Of a stretch of DNA of 32,689 nucleotides, positions 24,104 to 32,080 are shown in pieces. The translations under genes were made by a program, and so were the position numbers. This DNA is from DATHRK01 sp035465395 (lineage in GTDB: Bacteria > Gemmatimonadota > Gemmatimonadetes > Longimicrobiales > RSA9), in assembly GCA_035465395.1 (NCBI GenBank), contig DATHRK010000036.1:1-32689 (forward strand), in the 5' to 3' direction. Position 1 is the stretch's first letter; each line of letters begins with the position of its first letter. A model generated the notes under the pieces. That model saw only the letters and a program-made list of their open reading frames with translations. It did not search any database and was not told the DNA's origin.

Positions 24104-26839
24104 ATGGTCGACATCCCGCAGAAGAGCCGACCCCGCCTCTTCCTCATCGACGGTTACGCGCTGATCTACCGCGCTTTCTTCGCCATGATCAGCCGACCCC
24201 TCACGACGAGCTCCGGAGAGAACACGTCGGCGGCGTTCGGCATGGTGCGCTTCCTTCGCAAAGTGCTCGACGAGTTCGACCCAGACTACCTGGGCGTGGT
24301 CCTGGACGCCGGGAACAGCCAGCGTACGGAGATCTACCCCGACTACAAGGCCACGCGGGAGAAGATGCCCGACGAGCTGGCCGCCTCCCTCCCACGCATC
24401 CGGGCGCTGATCGAGGCCTTCGCGATCCCCGTCCTGGAGCTCGAGGACCACGAGGCCGACGATGTGATCGGCACCCTCGCCGCCCGCGCGGGCGAGGCCG
24501 GGGTGGAGACCGTGATCGTGTCCGGTGACAAGGACTTCTACCAGCTCATAGGCCCCGACGTCTTCCTGCTGAACCCCGGTCGAGGCGGGGCCGGGGCGGT
24601 GGACGAGGAGTGGGTGGACGAGCGCAACGCTTCCGAACGGCTGGGCGTCCCCCCGGGGCTCGTGGTGGACTATCTCGCGCTGATCGGCGACAGCTCGGAC
24701 AACGTGCCCGGGGCGCCAGGCATCGGTCCGAAGACCGCGATCAAGCTGCTGAACGAGTTCGGCGACCTGGACGCAGCACTCGAGGCGGCACCGGGGCTGT
24801 CGGCGAAGCGCGCCCGCGAGGCGCTGACCGAGCACCGCGACGACGTGCTGCTGTCGCGCCGGCTGGTCACGATCCAGCGCGATCTCCCCGTCACCCTGGA
24901 CCTGGAATCGCTCGCCGTCGCGGAGCCGGACGTAGACCGTTTGCGCGAGCTGTTCGTGGAGCTCGAGTTCCACAGCCTCGTCCGCGAGCTCGGCGAAGGC
25001 GCGAAGCCGGCGGCGGAGACGGCGACCCGCTACGCCACGGCCACCCTGGAGGCCCTGGAGGACGTTGCGGCCCGAGCGCGCGCTGCGGGTGTGGCGTCCA
25101 TCGAAGTGCCCGCTGCCGACGGCGGCGGGCCGCTCGGCATCGCCGTGGCGGTCGCGGAGGGCGAGGCCTGGTACGCGCCGCTCGCGCACAGGAGGCCGGG
25201 AGAGCTCGCGCTGGGCGACGCCGTGCGCAACCTGCCCTCCCTGCCCGCACCCGAGATGGGGCCGCTTCGGGCCATGCTGGAGGATGGGACGGTCGCCAAG
25301 GTGGGGCACGACCTGAAGGGGGCCCTCACGGCGCTCCGCGGCGAGGGCGTCGAGCTGGCCGGCCTGACCTTCGATACGATGCTCGCGTCCTACGTCCTCG
25401 AGCCCGGACGGCGCGATCACGCGATCCCTTCCCTCGCGCTCGAGCACCTCGGTCTGGGGGCGCGTTCGGTCGAGGATGTGACCGGCAGCGGTCGCGATCG
25501 CGTGGCGCTCGCCGAGTGTGACGTGGAGGCGGTCCGCGACCTGGCCTGCGAGCGCGCGGACGTCGCGTTGCGGCTGCGCGAGCCCTTCTCCGAACGCCTG
25601 GAGGCGTATCACCAGACTCCGCTCTACCGCGACATCGAGCTTCCGCTGATCCCGGTCCTCGCGGACATGGAGACCGCCGGCATCCGCATCGACCTCGACT
25701 TCTTCCGCGAGCTCTCCGAGCGCTACGAGCGGGAGCTGTCGCTTCTCGGGGAGGACATCCACGCCGAGGCCGGCGGGCCGTTCAACATCAACTCGACGCC
25801 GCAGCTTCGCGAGGTGCTCTTCGATCGGCTGGAGCTGCCCGTTCTCAAGCGCACCAAGACGGGGCCATCCACGGACGCGACCGTCCTCGAGGAGCTGGCG
25901 GCCCAGGGGCACACGCTGCCGCTGAAGATCCTGGAATTCCGCAAGATCGAGAAGCTGCGCAACACCTACGTCGACGCCCTGCCGCGGCTGGTCCGTCCAG
26001 AGACCGGGCGCATCCACACGAGCTTCAACCAGGCGGTCGCGGCGACCGGGCGCCTGTCCTCGAGCGACCCGAATCTGCAGAACATCCCTATCCGCACCGA
26101 GCTCGGCGCCGAGATCCGCAAGGGCTTCGTGCCTGCGGACGGGTGCCTGTTCGTGAGCGTGGATTACTCCCAGATCGAGCTGCGCATCCTCGCCCACCTG
26201 TCGGGCGACCCCGGTTTCGTCGAGGCGTTCCGGGCCGGGCGCGACATCCACCGGGAGACCGCCGCGCGCGTGTTCGAAGTCCCGTCCGACGAGGTCACGT
26301 CGCAGATGCGCGAAGCGGCGAAGACCATCAACTTCGCGACGATCTACGGCATCGGCCCCTACGCTCTCGGACGCCAGCTCGGCGTGCCGTACCAGGAGGC
26401 GAAGCGGTTCATCGAGCAGTACTTCGAGCGGTTCGCCGACGTACGTGCCTACCTCGACAGCCAGATCGAAGCGGCGAGGAAGCAGGGTTGGGTCGAGACG
26501 CTTGTCGGCCGCCGACGCTACATTCCCGAGATACGCGCCAAGAACCACAACATCCGTCAGTTCGGCGAGCGGGCGGCCACCAACGCCCCGGTCCAGGGCA
26601 GCGCGGCCGACATCATCAAGCTCGCAATGATCGACATCCACCGAACCCTGTCGGCGGAGGACGGCGCGGCGCGCATGCTTCTCCAGGTCCACGACGAGCT
26701 CGTCTTCGAGGTCGACGAGGCCCGCTCGGAAGCCTTCGCGGAGGAGGTTAGGCGGCGTATGGAGGCCGCGTTCGATCTGGACGTCCCGCTGGTCGCGACC
26801 GCCGGCATCGGGGCGGACTGGTACTCCTGCAAGGCGTGA
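24104..26839 (+). CDS. polA: DNA polymerase I with inactive-looking proofreading domain
   Basis: The protein has 911 residues from ATG at 24104 (an upstream in-frame TTG at 24068 is less likely). The 5' nuclease domain is intact: LFLIDGYALIYRAFF, DAGNSQRTEIYPDYKATREK, EADDVIGTLA, VSGDKDFYQLI and GDSSDNVPGAPGIGPKTA. The polymerase domain has motif A SVDYSQIELRILAHLSGD (Asp687), motif B REAAKTINFATIYGIG and motif C LLQVHDELVFEV (Asp864). In the 3'-5' exonuclease region the metal-binding acids are missing: the DTE of motif Exo I reads SIE (332-334), NLKYD of Exo II reads DLKGA (403-407), and Y-x3-D of Exo III reads L480...R484. It would do nick translation and Okazaki fragment processing, probably without proofreading. 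Confidence 0.95.
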   Translation: MVDIPQKSRPRLFLIDGYALIYRAFFAMISRPLTTSSGENTSAAFGMVRFLRKVLDEFDPDYLGVVLDAGNSQRTEIYPDYKATREKMPDELAASLPRIRALIEAFAIPVLELEDHEADDVIGTLAARAGEAGVETVIVSGDKDFYQLIGPDVFLLNPGRGGAGAVDEEWVDERNASERLGVPPGLVVDYLALIGDSSDNVPGAPGIGPKTAIKLLNEFGDLDAALEAAPGLSAKRAREALTEHRDDVLLSRRLVTIQRDLPVTLDLESLAVAEPDVDRLRELFVELEFHSLVRELGEGAKPAAETATRYATATLEALEDVAARARAAGVASIEVPAADGGGPLGIAVAVAEGEAWYAPLAHRRPGELALGDAVRNLPSLPAPEMGPLRAMLEDGTVAKVGHDLKGALTALRGEGVELAGLTFDTMLASYVLEPGRRDHAIPSLALEHLGLGARSVEDVTGSGRDRVALAECDVEAVRDLACERADVALRLREPFSERLEAYHQTPLYRDIELPLIPVLADMETAGIRIDLDFFRELSERYERELSLLGEDIHAEAGGPFNINSTPQLREVLFDRLELPVLKRTKTGPSTDATVLEELAAQGHTLPLKILEFRKIEKLRNTYVDALPRLVRPETGRIHTSFNQAVAATGRLSSSDPNLQNIPIRTELGAEIRKGFVPADGCLFVSVDYSQIELRILAHLSGDPGFVEAFRAGRDIHRETAARVFEVPSDEVTSQMREAAKTINFATIYGIGPYALGRQLGVPYQEAKRFIEQYFERFADVRAYLDSQIEAARKQGWVETLVGRRRYIPEIRAKNHNIRQFGERAATNAPVQGSAADIIKLAMIDIHRTLSAEDGAARMLLQVHDELVFEVDEARSEAFAEEVRRRMEAAFDLDVPLVATAGIGADWYSCKA

Positions 26840-27065
26840 CGGGCCGCGCCGCGCCGCGCGCGGCGTGACCGAACTGTGACTGCAGAAGGCGCCTTTTCAC
26901 AGCACAACGCGATTTCCCACAGACTTTTCCACGTCGGCCCGCGCCACGGGAGGCGCTGGCGGGGCTTCGGTCTTCGCGCCATGGACGCGCCCCGCGCGGG
27001 GTGAAATCTCCGGTCAGGATCGCCGATCTCAGCAGGCGGTCATTCCCGAGGCACGGAGACGAGTC
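26840..27065. other. polA-ssb intergenic region with degenerate DnaA-box-like motifs
   Basis: Apart from a GC-rich hairpin just after polA, it contains three motifs that match TTATNCACA at 7 of 9 positions: CTTTTCACA (26893-26901), TTTCCCACA (26913-26921) and TTTTCCACG (26925-26933). They lie in an AT-richer patch of about 55 bp. The ssb promoter should lie here, but I see no clear -35/-10 pair. Confidence 0.4.
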
Positions 27066-27482
27066 ATGAGCCGTTCGATCAACAAGATCATCCTGGTCGG
27101 CTACGTCGGGCGCGATCCCGATGTGCAGTCCACCGCCACCGGCGCGCGCGTGGCGCACATGTCGCTCGCGACCAGCCGGCGCGTTCCCCGCAACGACTCC
27201 GTGGAGGAGCGCACAGAGTGGCACCGCCTGACCCTCTGGGACCGCCTGGCGGAGATCGCCGAGGCGCACGTGCACAAGGGCGACCGCATCTACGTGGAGG
27301 GGCGGATGGAGTACGACAGCTTCGAGCGGAACGGCGTGAGCGTCCCCACCGCCGAGGTGACGGTGCGCGAGATGGTGCTGCTGGGGTTCCCCCGAAGGGC
27401 GGCACCGGACGGGGCCGAAGGGGAAGCCGAAGACGTCGTCGAAGAGGAACTCCCCGAGGAGGAGTTGGCGGAGGTCGGCTGA
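27066..27482 (+). CDS. ssb: Single-stranded DNA-binding protein
   Basis: The protein has 138 residues. The OB fold is clear: SINKIILVGYVGRDPDVQST, RVAHMSLATSRRVPRN, RTEWHRLTLWDRLAEIAEAHVHKGD (two blocks), YVEGRMEYDSF and VTVREMVLLGF. Aromatics at Trp and Phe positions that stack on DNA are present. It coats single-stranded DNA in replication and repair. The C-terminal tail is very short and acidic (EDVVEEELPEEELAEVG) and does not end in the usual DDxPF tip that recruits partner proteins. It may be a secondary SSB or a lineage variant. It lies downstream of polA on the same strand with 226 nt between. Confidence 0.95.
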   Translation: MSRSINKIILVGYVGRDPDVQSTATGARVAHMSLATSRRVPRNDSVEERTEWHRLTLWDRLAEIAEAHVHKGDRIYVEGRMEYDSFERNGVSVPTAEVTVREMVLLGFPRRAAPDGAEGEAEDVVEEELPEEELAEVG

Positions 27483-27537
27483 AGCGTGCGGCCCTGGCCC
27501 AGCGTCCCCTGGGCTCACGGGACGTCCGCGGCATGCG

Positions 27538-29655
27538 CTAGAGAAAGTCGCGGAGACGGGGGTGGATGGCGACGAGCAACTGCCATTCGCCCCCTCCCAG
27601 GCCGCGCGACACATCGGCCCGGAGCATGTCGTGCACGATGCCGACGCCGACGCCGAGGGACGTACGCACGCCGTCGGTGGGCGCGGCGCTCCAATCGGTC
27701 GGGAGCGAGCTGCTGCCCGCTTCGCCGGCCCACCCCGCGTGGACGAGCACGCGCCCCCGCACCCACGGTCCGGCAACGTCCCGCGCGAGCTCCATCGCGC
27801 CGGTCCAGAAGCGATCGCCCCCGAATGAACGATACTCCCAGCCGGGGACGGAGCCGCGGCCGCCGATGAGATAGAGGCGCTGGGGGGGCGCGGACCCGAG
27901 CGCGATCCCGACCGCGGACCGTAGGGTCAACGCCGCGTCTCCTCGCTCGGAGAGCCCGATCTCCGCCTCGCCGCGAGCCGACGGCTGCAGGTAGACTTCG
28001 CCGCTCCACGCCCCGAGCGTGAGCGCGACCTCGGTGTTCCACGCTCGGGCGCTCGCCGCTGGCGGCTGGCGCGCGGCCGTGAAGCTGATCTCCCCGAGCG
28101 TCCCTTCGGGGATTGCACGAACCGGGCGAAATCCGGATGTGGAGTCATCGTCGACCGTGACGATCGACTCGTCCGGCAGTGACACCGCGAGGCGCGCGGT
28201 GCGCTGCCGCTCCACCAGCACGGTGCCACCCAGACTCCAGGGACCGCCCGCGTGGCGGACCAGGCGTAGCTGCCCCCCGCTGGCGAAGTACGGGTCGAGG
28301 TAGTCGATCTCGGCCAGCGCCGCGTGCATGGTATTGAGCACCCCGGACACCCCACTGGGCGGCGCCATGTCGCGGAGGCGCTCGTGAAAGAGCTCGACTC
28401 GCAACGTAAGCGCGGCGTCGATGGCGATTTCGCCCGCTCCGCCGACGCTCGCGCGCTCACGTCCGAGCGCGTAGCCGGCCTCGGCCTCGAGCCGGGACGT
28501 CGTCGACGGCGTCCACACGACCCCGGCTCCGAATCGTGCGCCCTCGGCGCGGCCGTAGCGGAAGAAAGAGGACGCATCGGACAGCCGCAGACGCACTCCG
28601 GGGAGTCCGCTCAGCCTTCGAGCGCCGACGAGGGCCAACGCCGTTCGACGAAGCTCCTCGAGCTCGACCTGAGTCCCCAGCCCTTCGCGCTCGACCTCGG
28701 CGTGGAGATCCTGCTCGAAGTCGAACCGCTCGAGGGCGGCGTCCGGAAAGGCGACCACGGGGCGGCCCTCGAAGAAGAGGTCGTTGAACTCCTCGTTGAA
28801 CCGGTAGTCGCCGATGCGCAGGACGCCGCGGATGACGCCCCCCGTCGGAAAGTCCAACTCGGGCACCTGCCGCCTGATCTCCAGCCGCTGCTCGTGGGGC
28901 AGCCAGTAGCGATCCTCCCAGAGCCCGTTGTCCAGCGATATGCGGATGTAGTCGAGCCGGCGGTCGACGTAGGAAGCGGGCGTGAACGTGAAGCTCATCC
29001 GCACGATCGCGGCGCTCTCGCGATCGATGAACATCGATCCCACGAACGCGGGCGTGTCGAACTCCTTGGGTCGGACCTGGAGCTCGTACACGCGGATCGG
29101 CTCCGGACGGCCGGTGAGCCGGATCGACAGGGAGTCGGCGAGTCGAAAGTCGTAGTGCGCAGCCGAGCCGGGCGCGGCGGGATGGGGCACGTCGCGCACC
29201 TCGTCGCCGTCCCCCATGCGGATGATGTCGCCGAACTCGTCCTGCACCACGGTCAGGTGGTCCAGGTGGTAGCGGATGTTGTTGGGGAGGGACGCGGCGT
29301 CACGCATGCCTACGATGTGCTGCTTCGTGCGGTTCGGCGCCGCCCAGAAGATGTCGAGCGCGAGCTGGTCCGTCTTGACGAGGTTGCGCTCCCCCGAGTC
29401 GCGCCGGTCGAGATAGAAGTACACGTACCCGGTCGCGCGGGCGCGGTAGCTGGTCAGACCCGAATCGGCCCGCGGCACGGCCCGACGCTCGCGCGCCTGG
29501 GCCACGAGGTCCAGGGCGCGGGCGCCGTTCCAGTCCGGGTCGGTTTGCGCCGCAGCGTCGGTCGCGCCCGCGAGCACGAGGGCCGCGAGCCCCGCGAAGA
29601 CCCGCCGCACCGCCGGAATGCGAGCCCCGGTGGGGTCCTGTGTACGGCTCAGCAT
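27538..29655 (-). CDS. Outer-membrane beta-barrel-like protein with long N-terminal periplasmic domain
   Basis: The protein has 705 residues from ATG at 29655 (AGGAGG 8 nt upstream). A signal peptide ends near GATDAAAQ (about residue 36). Residues about 45-330 form a soluble beta-rich domain with ARATGYVYFYLDRRDSGERN, QDEFGDIIRMGDG and FIDRESAAIVRMSFTFTPASY, the kind of module seen ahead of surface-antigen barrels (DUF5686-like in Bacteroidota). From about 370 the sequence alternates hydrophobic and polar residues with many aromatic and Gly positions (ARFGAGVVWTP, LEAEAGYALGRERA, YLIGGRGSVPGWEYRSFGGDRF), as in BamA/TamA-type barrels. It ends RLRDFL, near a C-terminal beta-signal. Function is unknown; assembly or import in the outer membrane is inference. 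Confidence 0.75.
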   Translation of the reverse strand: MLSRTQDPTGARIPAVRRVFAGLAALVLAGATDAAAQTDPDWNGARALDLVAQARERRAVPRADSGLTSYRARATGYVYFYLDRRDSGERNLVKTDQLALDIFWAAPNRTKQHIVGMRDAASLPNNIRYHLDHLTVVQDEFGDIIRMGDGDEVRDVPHPAAPGSAAHYDFRLADSLSIRLTGRPEPIRVYELQVRPKEFDTPAFVGSMFIDRESAAIVRMSFTFTPASYVDRRLDYIRISLDNGLWEDRYWLPHEQRLEIRRQVPELDFPTGGVIRGVLRIGDYRFNEEFNDLFFEGRPVVAFPDAALERFDFEQDLHAEVEREGLGTQVELEELRRTALALVGARRLSGLPGVRLRLSDASSFFRYGRAEGARFGAGVVWTPSTTSRLEAEAGYALGRERASVGGAGEIAIDAALTLRVELFHERLRDMAPPSGVSGVLNTMHAALAEIDYLDPYFASGGQLRLVRHAGGPWSLGGTVLVERQRTARLAVSLPDESIVTVDDDSTSGFRPVRAIPEGTLGEISFTAARQPPAASARAWNTEVALTLGAWSGEVYLQPSARGEAEIGLSERGDAALTLRSAVGIALGSAPPQRLYLIGGRGSVPGWEYRSFGGDRFWTGAMELARDVAGPWVRGRVLVHAGWAGEAGSSSLPTDWSAAPTDGVRTSLGVGVGIVHDMLRADVSRGLGGGEWQLLVAIHPRLRDFL

Positions 29656-29774
29656 GGAACCGGCCCGCCTCCTCGTCGCGTGCCTCGTGCCAGGTCTGGG
29701 GGAGTTTTGGCGCCCACGGATGACGGCCTGCTAGTAAACGCCGCTCCGGCGGGCGGTTCCGGCCCGTAACGCCC

Positions 29775-29819
29775 GCGGGGCCTCCGCCCTTGTCGGACGG
29801 AGACCCCGCGAATCCCGCG
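29775..29819 (-). terminator. Hairpin downstream of the sigma factor gene
   Basis: GCGGGGCCTCCG pairs with CGGAGACCCCGC (11 of 12 positions) around an 11-nt loop containing CCG/CGG. It lies about 55 nt beyond the sigma gene's stop and before the outer-membrane gene. There is no U-tract on either strand, so it may act only as a transcript-end stabiliser. Confidence 0.4.
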
Positions 29820-29873
29820 TACGGTCGCTCGGCCGGAACCCGCTTCAGCGGCGGGTCCACCGCGGCCAGGCGT

Positions 29874-30746
29874 CTAGGCGGCGCTCCAGAATCCGGAGAG
29901 CGCCGCGCCATCGGGGCTCTCGCGGAGCTTCTCGAACGCGCGGTTCCGGATCTGGCGAATGCGCTCCCGGGTGACTCCGAGCAGCGAGCCGATTTCCTCG
30001 AGCGTGCGTTCCTCGCCGTCATCCAGCCCGTAGTACAGGTAGAGGATCTTGCGCTCGCGTTCGGTCAGGTACTTCTCGAACATCCGGTCCAGGAACTCTC
30101 GCCGGGCCTGATGCTCGACGGTGTCCTCGATGTCGTCGCCCTCGGCACCAGCGAAGCGCTCCCCGAAGGAAGCGCTGTCCCTGTCGCCACGGTCGATCGG
30201 GGCGTCGAGGGACAGCTCCGACGCGGCGACGCGGCGCAGGGCACGGATCGTCTCGAGCGGCTCCTGCATCTCGTCGGCGATCTCCTGGTCGGACGGCGTG
30301 CGCCCCAGCTGCTGCGTCAGCGCCGTCTCGGTCCGGGAGAGCTTGACCAGGTTGGAGTTCTGGTTGAGCGGGATCCTCACCGAGCGCGTCTGCTCCGCGA
30401 GGGCCTGCAGCACCGTCTGCCGGATCCACCACACGGCGTAGGAGATGAACTTCACGCCCTTGTCGGGATCGAACTTCTTCACGGCTTTCAGAAGGCCTTC
30501 GTTGCCGATGCAGACGAGTTCGGCCAGGCCGAGGCCCCGCCCCTGGTACTTCTTCACGTACGAGATGACGAATCGAAGGTTCGCCGTCACCAGGCGCTCG
30601 GCGGCCTCCTTGTCGCCTTCGCGGGCGCGGCGCGCAAGCGCGCGCTCCTCGGAGGGGTGCTCGATGAGCGGGTACTTCTCGACGTCGAAGAGATACTGGT
30701 CGAAGGAATCCAGCGCGCGGGACTCGGCAAACATGGATCGCGACAT
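29874..30746 (-). CDS. Primary-type sigma-70 factor lacking region 1.1
   Basis: The protein has 290 residues. Region 1.2 begins SFDQYLFDVEKYPLIEHPSEE; region 2 includes ANLRFVISYVKKYQGRGLGLAELVCIGNEGLLKAVKKFD (in blocks), and 2.3/2.4 is FISYAVWWIRQTVLQALAEQ (100-119), which melts and reads the -10. Regions 3.0-3.1 follow (RIPLNQN onwards), and region 4 ends with the helix-turn-helix TLEEIGSLLGVTRERIRQIR that contacts the -35. The absence of the acidic region 1.1 and the short length match SigA of Bacteroidota and similar factors in Gemmatimonadota. The TTGAC...17 bp promoters in the window fit its regions. There is no ribosome site before the ATG, and an intrinsic terminator lies 25 nt upstream of it. 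Confidence 0.93.
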   Translation of the reverse strand: MSRSMFAESRALDSFDQYLFDVEKYPLIEHPSEERALARRAREGDKEAAERLVTANLRFVISYVKKYQGRGLGLAELVCIGNEGLLKAVKKFDPDKGVKFISYAVWWIRQTVLQALAEQTRSVRIPLNQNSNLVKLSRTETALTQQLGRTPSDQEIADEMQEPLETIRALRRVAASELSLDAPIDRGDRDSASFGERFAGAEGDDIEDTVEHQARREFLDRMFEKYLTERERKILYLYYGLDDGEERTLEEIGSLLGVTRERIRQIRNRAFEKLRESPDGAALSGFWSAA

Positions 30747-30770
30747 GTCTGGATCGGTCGTTATGGAGAC

Positions 30771-30811
30771 AAAAAAAACAGCAGGTCACGCGTGCTTGCG
30801 TGCCGCTGCTG
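30771..30811 (-). terminator. Strong intrinsic terminator in the sigma factor leader
   Basis: On the minus strand CAGCAG (30811-30806) pairs with CTGCTG (30784-30779); an inner CACGC/GCGTG stem forms the top. The hairpin is followed immediately by eight T residues (30778-30771). It lies 25 nt upstream of the sigma gene's ATG, and no promoter fits between them. It either ends the upstream DUF4126 transcript or is an attenuator for the sigma gene. Confidence 0.8.
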
Positions 30812-30897
30812 CAGGATCAAGAACCGCGTCTCGATGCGTAACCGTGCGTCAAAGCTGAGATTCTTCCGCGATTCTCTGTGCCAGGGTAGACCGAAAA

Positions 30898-30926
30898 AAT
30901 ATAGGGACCTGCCGGATGGAGATCAA
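30898..30926 (-). promoter_or_regulatory. Sigma factor gene promoter
   Basis: TTGATC (30926-30921) and TATATT (30903-30898) are separated by 17 bp on the minus strand within the most AT-rich patch of the region. The -35 overlaps the stop codon of the upstream DUF4126 gene. Transcription would begin near 30891, giving a leader of about 145 nt that runs through the terminator at 30811-30771 before reaching the gene. Confidence 0.6.
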
Positions 30927-31906
30927 CCCTCCTGCGCAGGGGAGGCCGGGGCGAACAGGCGTCGCACGACCCGGGGATCCGGGCCGTCCTTCAGGAGGAA
31001 AAGGGTGGAGGAGGCGCCGTTGGCTCCCAGCGTCATGCGATCCACCCACTCGTCGCTCTGCACCGGGCCGCAGCGCGCGGACTCGAGCGGGACGACGCGC
31101 ACCCGGCCCGACGAGCCGCGGAACAGAAACCGCGGCCCGCCGCCTCCCGTCACGAACCAACCGTTGCGGAACCGGCCCGGCGCGCCGTGCAGCGAGGCGC
31201 GTGCCCCTCTGTGGCGCGCCTGCCCAGGTCTCGGCGTCTCCAGCGCCGCAACCGCCCACGCGGGCAGGTCGTCGATCTCCAGCCAGCCACGCGTGCCGAA
31301 GAAGCCGGCTCCTAGCGCGGCGAGCGCGCGAGGCCCCAGCAGGAAGGCCCGCCACAGCCACCGGCCGAACACCGCCAGTGCGAGGAGGATGGCCGCCGCG
31401 ATCCAGAGCGCGTCCCCGGGCCGCGCCAGCGTGAGCGGTCCGAACGCGATCGCAACGGCGTCCTCGGCGCGTGCCAGCAGGCGAAGGCGCCGTCGGTCCC
31501 GGGCGACCGACAGGAGAACGCGGGCGCCGGTCTTGGAGGCGTGCACGATCAGCGCGACCATGCCAGCCGAAAACGTGGCCGTCAGCCATAGCCAGGCAGG
31601 CGGAGGTGTTGGCGCGGCGCTCAGCACGACCGCCGCGAGCGAGGACGCGGCGAGCGGCCGCACGATGGTGTGTAGAGCGTCCCACCAGCGCTGCGTGCGG
31701 GCGGAGCGATCGGCGTAGATCTCGAGCCCGAACAGCAGGATCGCCGACCCGATGACGATCGGCGACTGCAGCCCGCGCAGCCCCGCCGCGAGCTCGAACC
31801 ACCCGAGTCGGGAGGCCAGGCCGATGGCCGCGACGGCGCCGTAGATGTTGAGCCCCGCGGCGATGCCGAACCCCAGGACCACGCCCGCGACGATGGATAC
31901 GCTCAC
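30923..31906 (-). CDS. DUF4126-family membrane protein
   Basis: The protein has 327 residues from GTG at 31906, preferred because the residues upstream read as antisense of the neighbouring gene. It begins with a hydrophobic DUF4126 region: VAGVVLGFGIAAGLNIYGAV, LAAGLRGLQSPIVIGSAILL, FGLEIYADRSARTQRWWDALHT (in blocks) and APTPPPAWLWLTATFSAGM. Some six membrane segments can be seen to about residue 220. The C-terminal ~100 residues are soluble (ETPRPGQARHRGARAS, FRNGWFVTGGGGPRFLFR, SSTLFLLKDGPDPRVVRR), an extension not usual in short DUF4126 proteins. Function unknown. It diverges from the gene at 32081 and its stop codon overlaps the sigma promoter. Confidence 0.8.
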   Translation of the reverse strand: MSVSIVAGVVLGFGIAAGLNIYGAVAAIGLASRLGWFELAAGLRGLQSPIVIGSAILLFGLEIYADRSARTQRWWDALHTIVRPLAASSLAAVVLSAAPTPPPAWLWLTATFSAGMVALIVHASKTGARVLLSVARDRRRLRLLARAEDAVAIAFGPLTLARPGDALWIAAAILLALAVFGRWLWRAFLLGPRALAALGAGFFGTRGWLEIDDLPAWAVAALETPRPGQARHRGARASLHGAPGRFRNGWFVTGGGGPRFLFRGSSGRVRVVPLESARCGPVQSDEWVDRMTLGANGASSTLFLLKDGPDPRVVRRLFAPASPAQEG

Positions 31907-32080
31907 GCCGTCCAACCTACCGCCGGAATCCCGAAACTCCCAGGGCGGGGCGGGGCGCGGGGGGTGAAGACGACGCGATGCCCAATCGCCGAGGCTCGGC
32001 AGCCGGGTCTTCGCGCCCCTCGGCGCACGGTTCTTGCCCCCGCCCACTCGCCTGAACCGCAACTCTTGGAGAGTCGCCGC

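Noticed and set aside
23744..26692. Minus-strand frame of 982 codons opposite csp and polA.
   Set aside because: It spans two unrelated plus-strand genes and their terminator, and has no domain signature.
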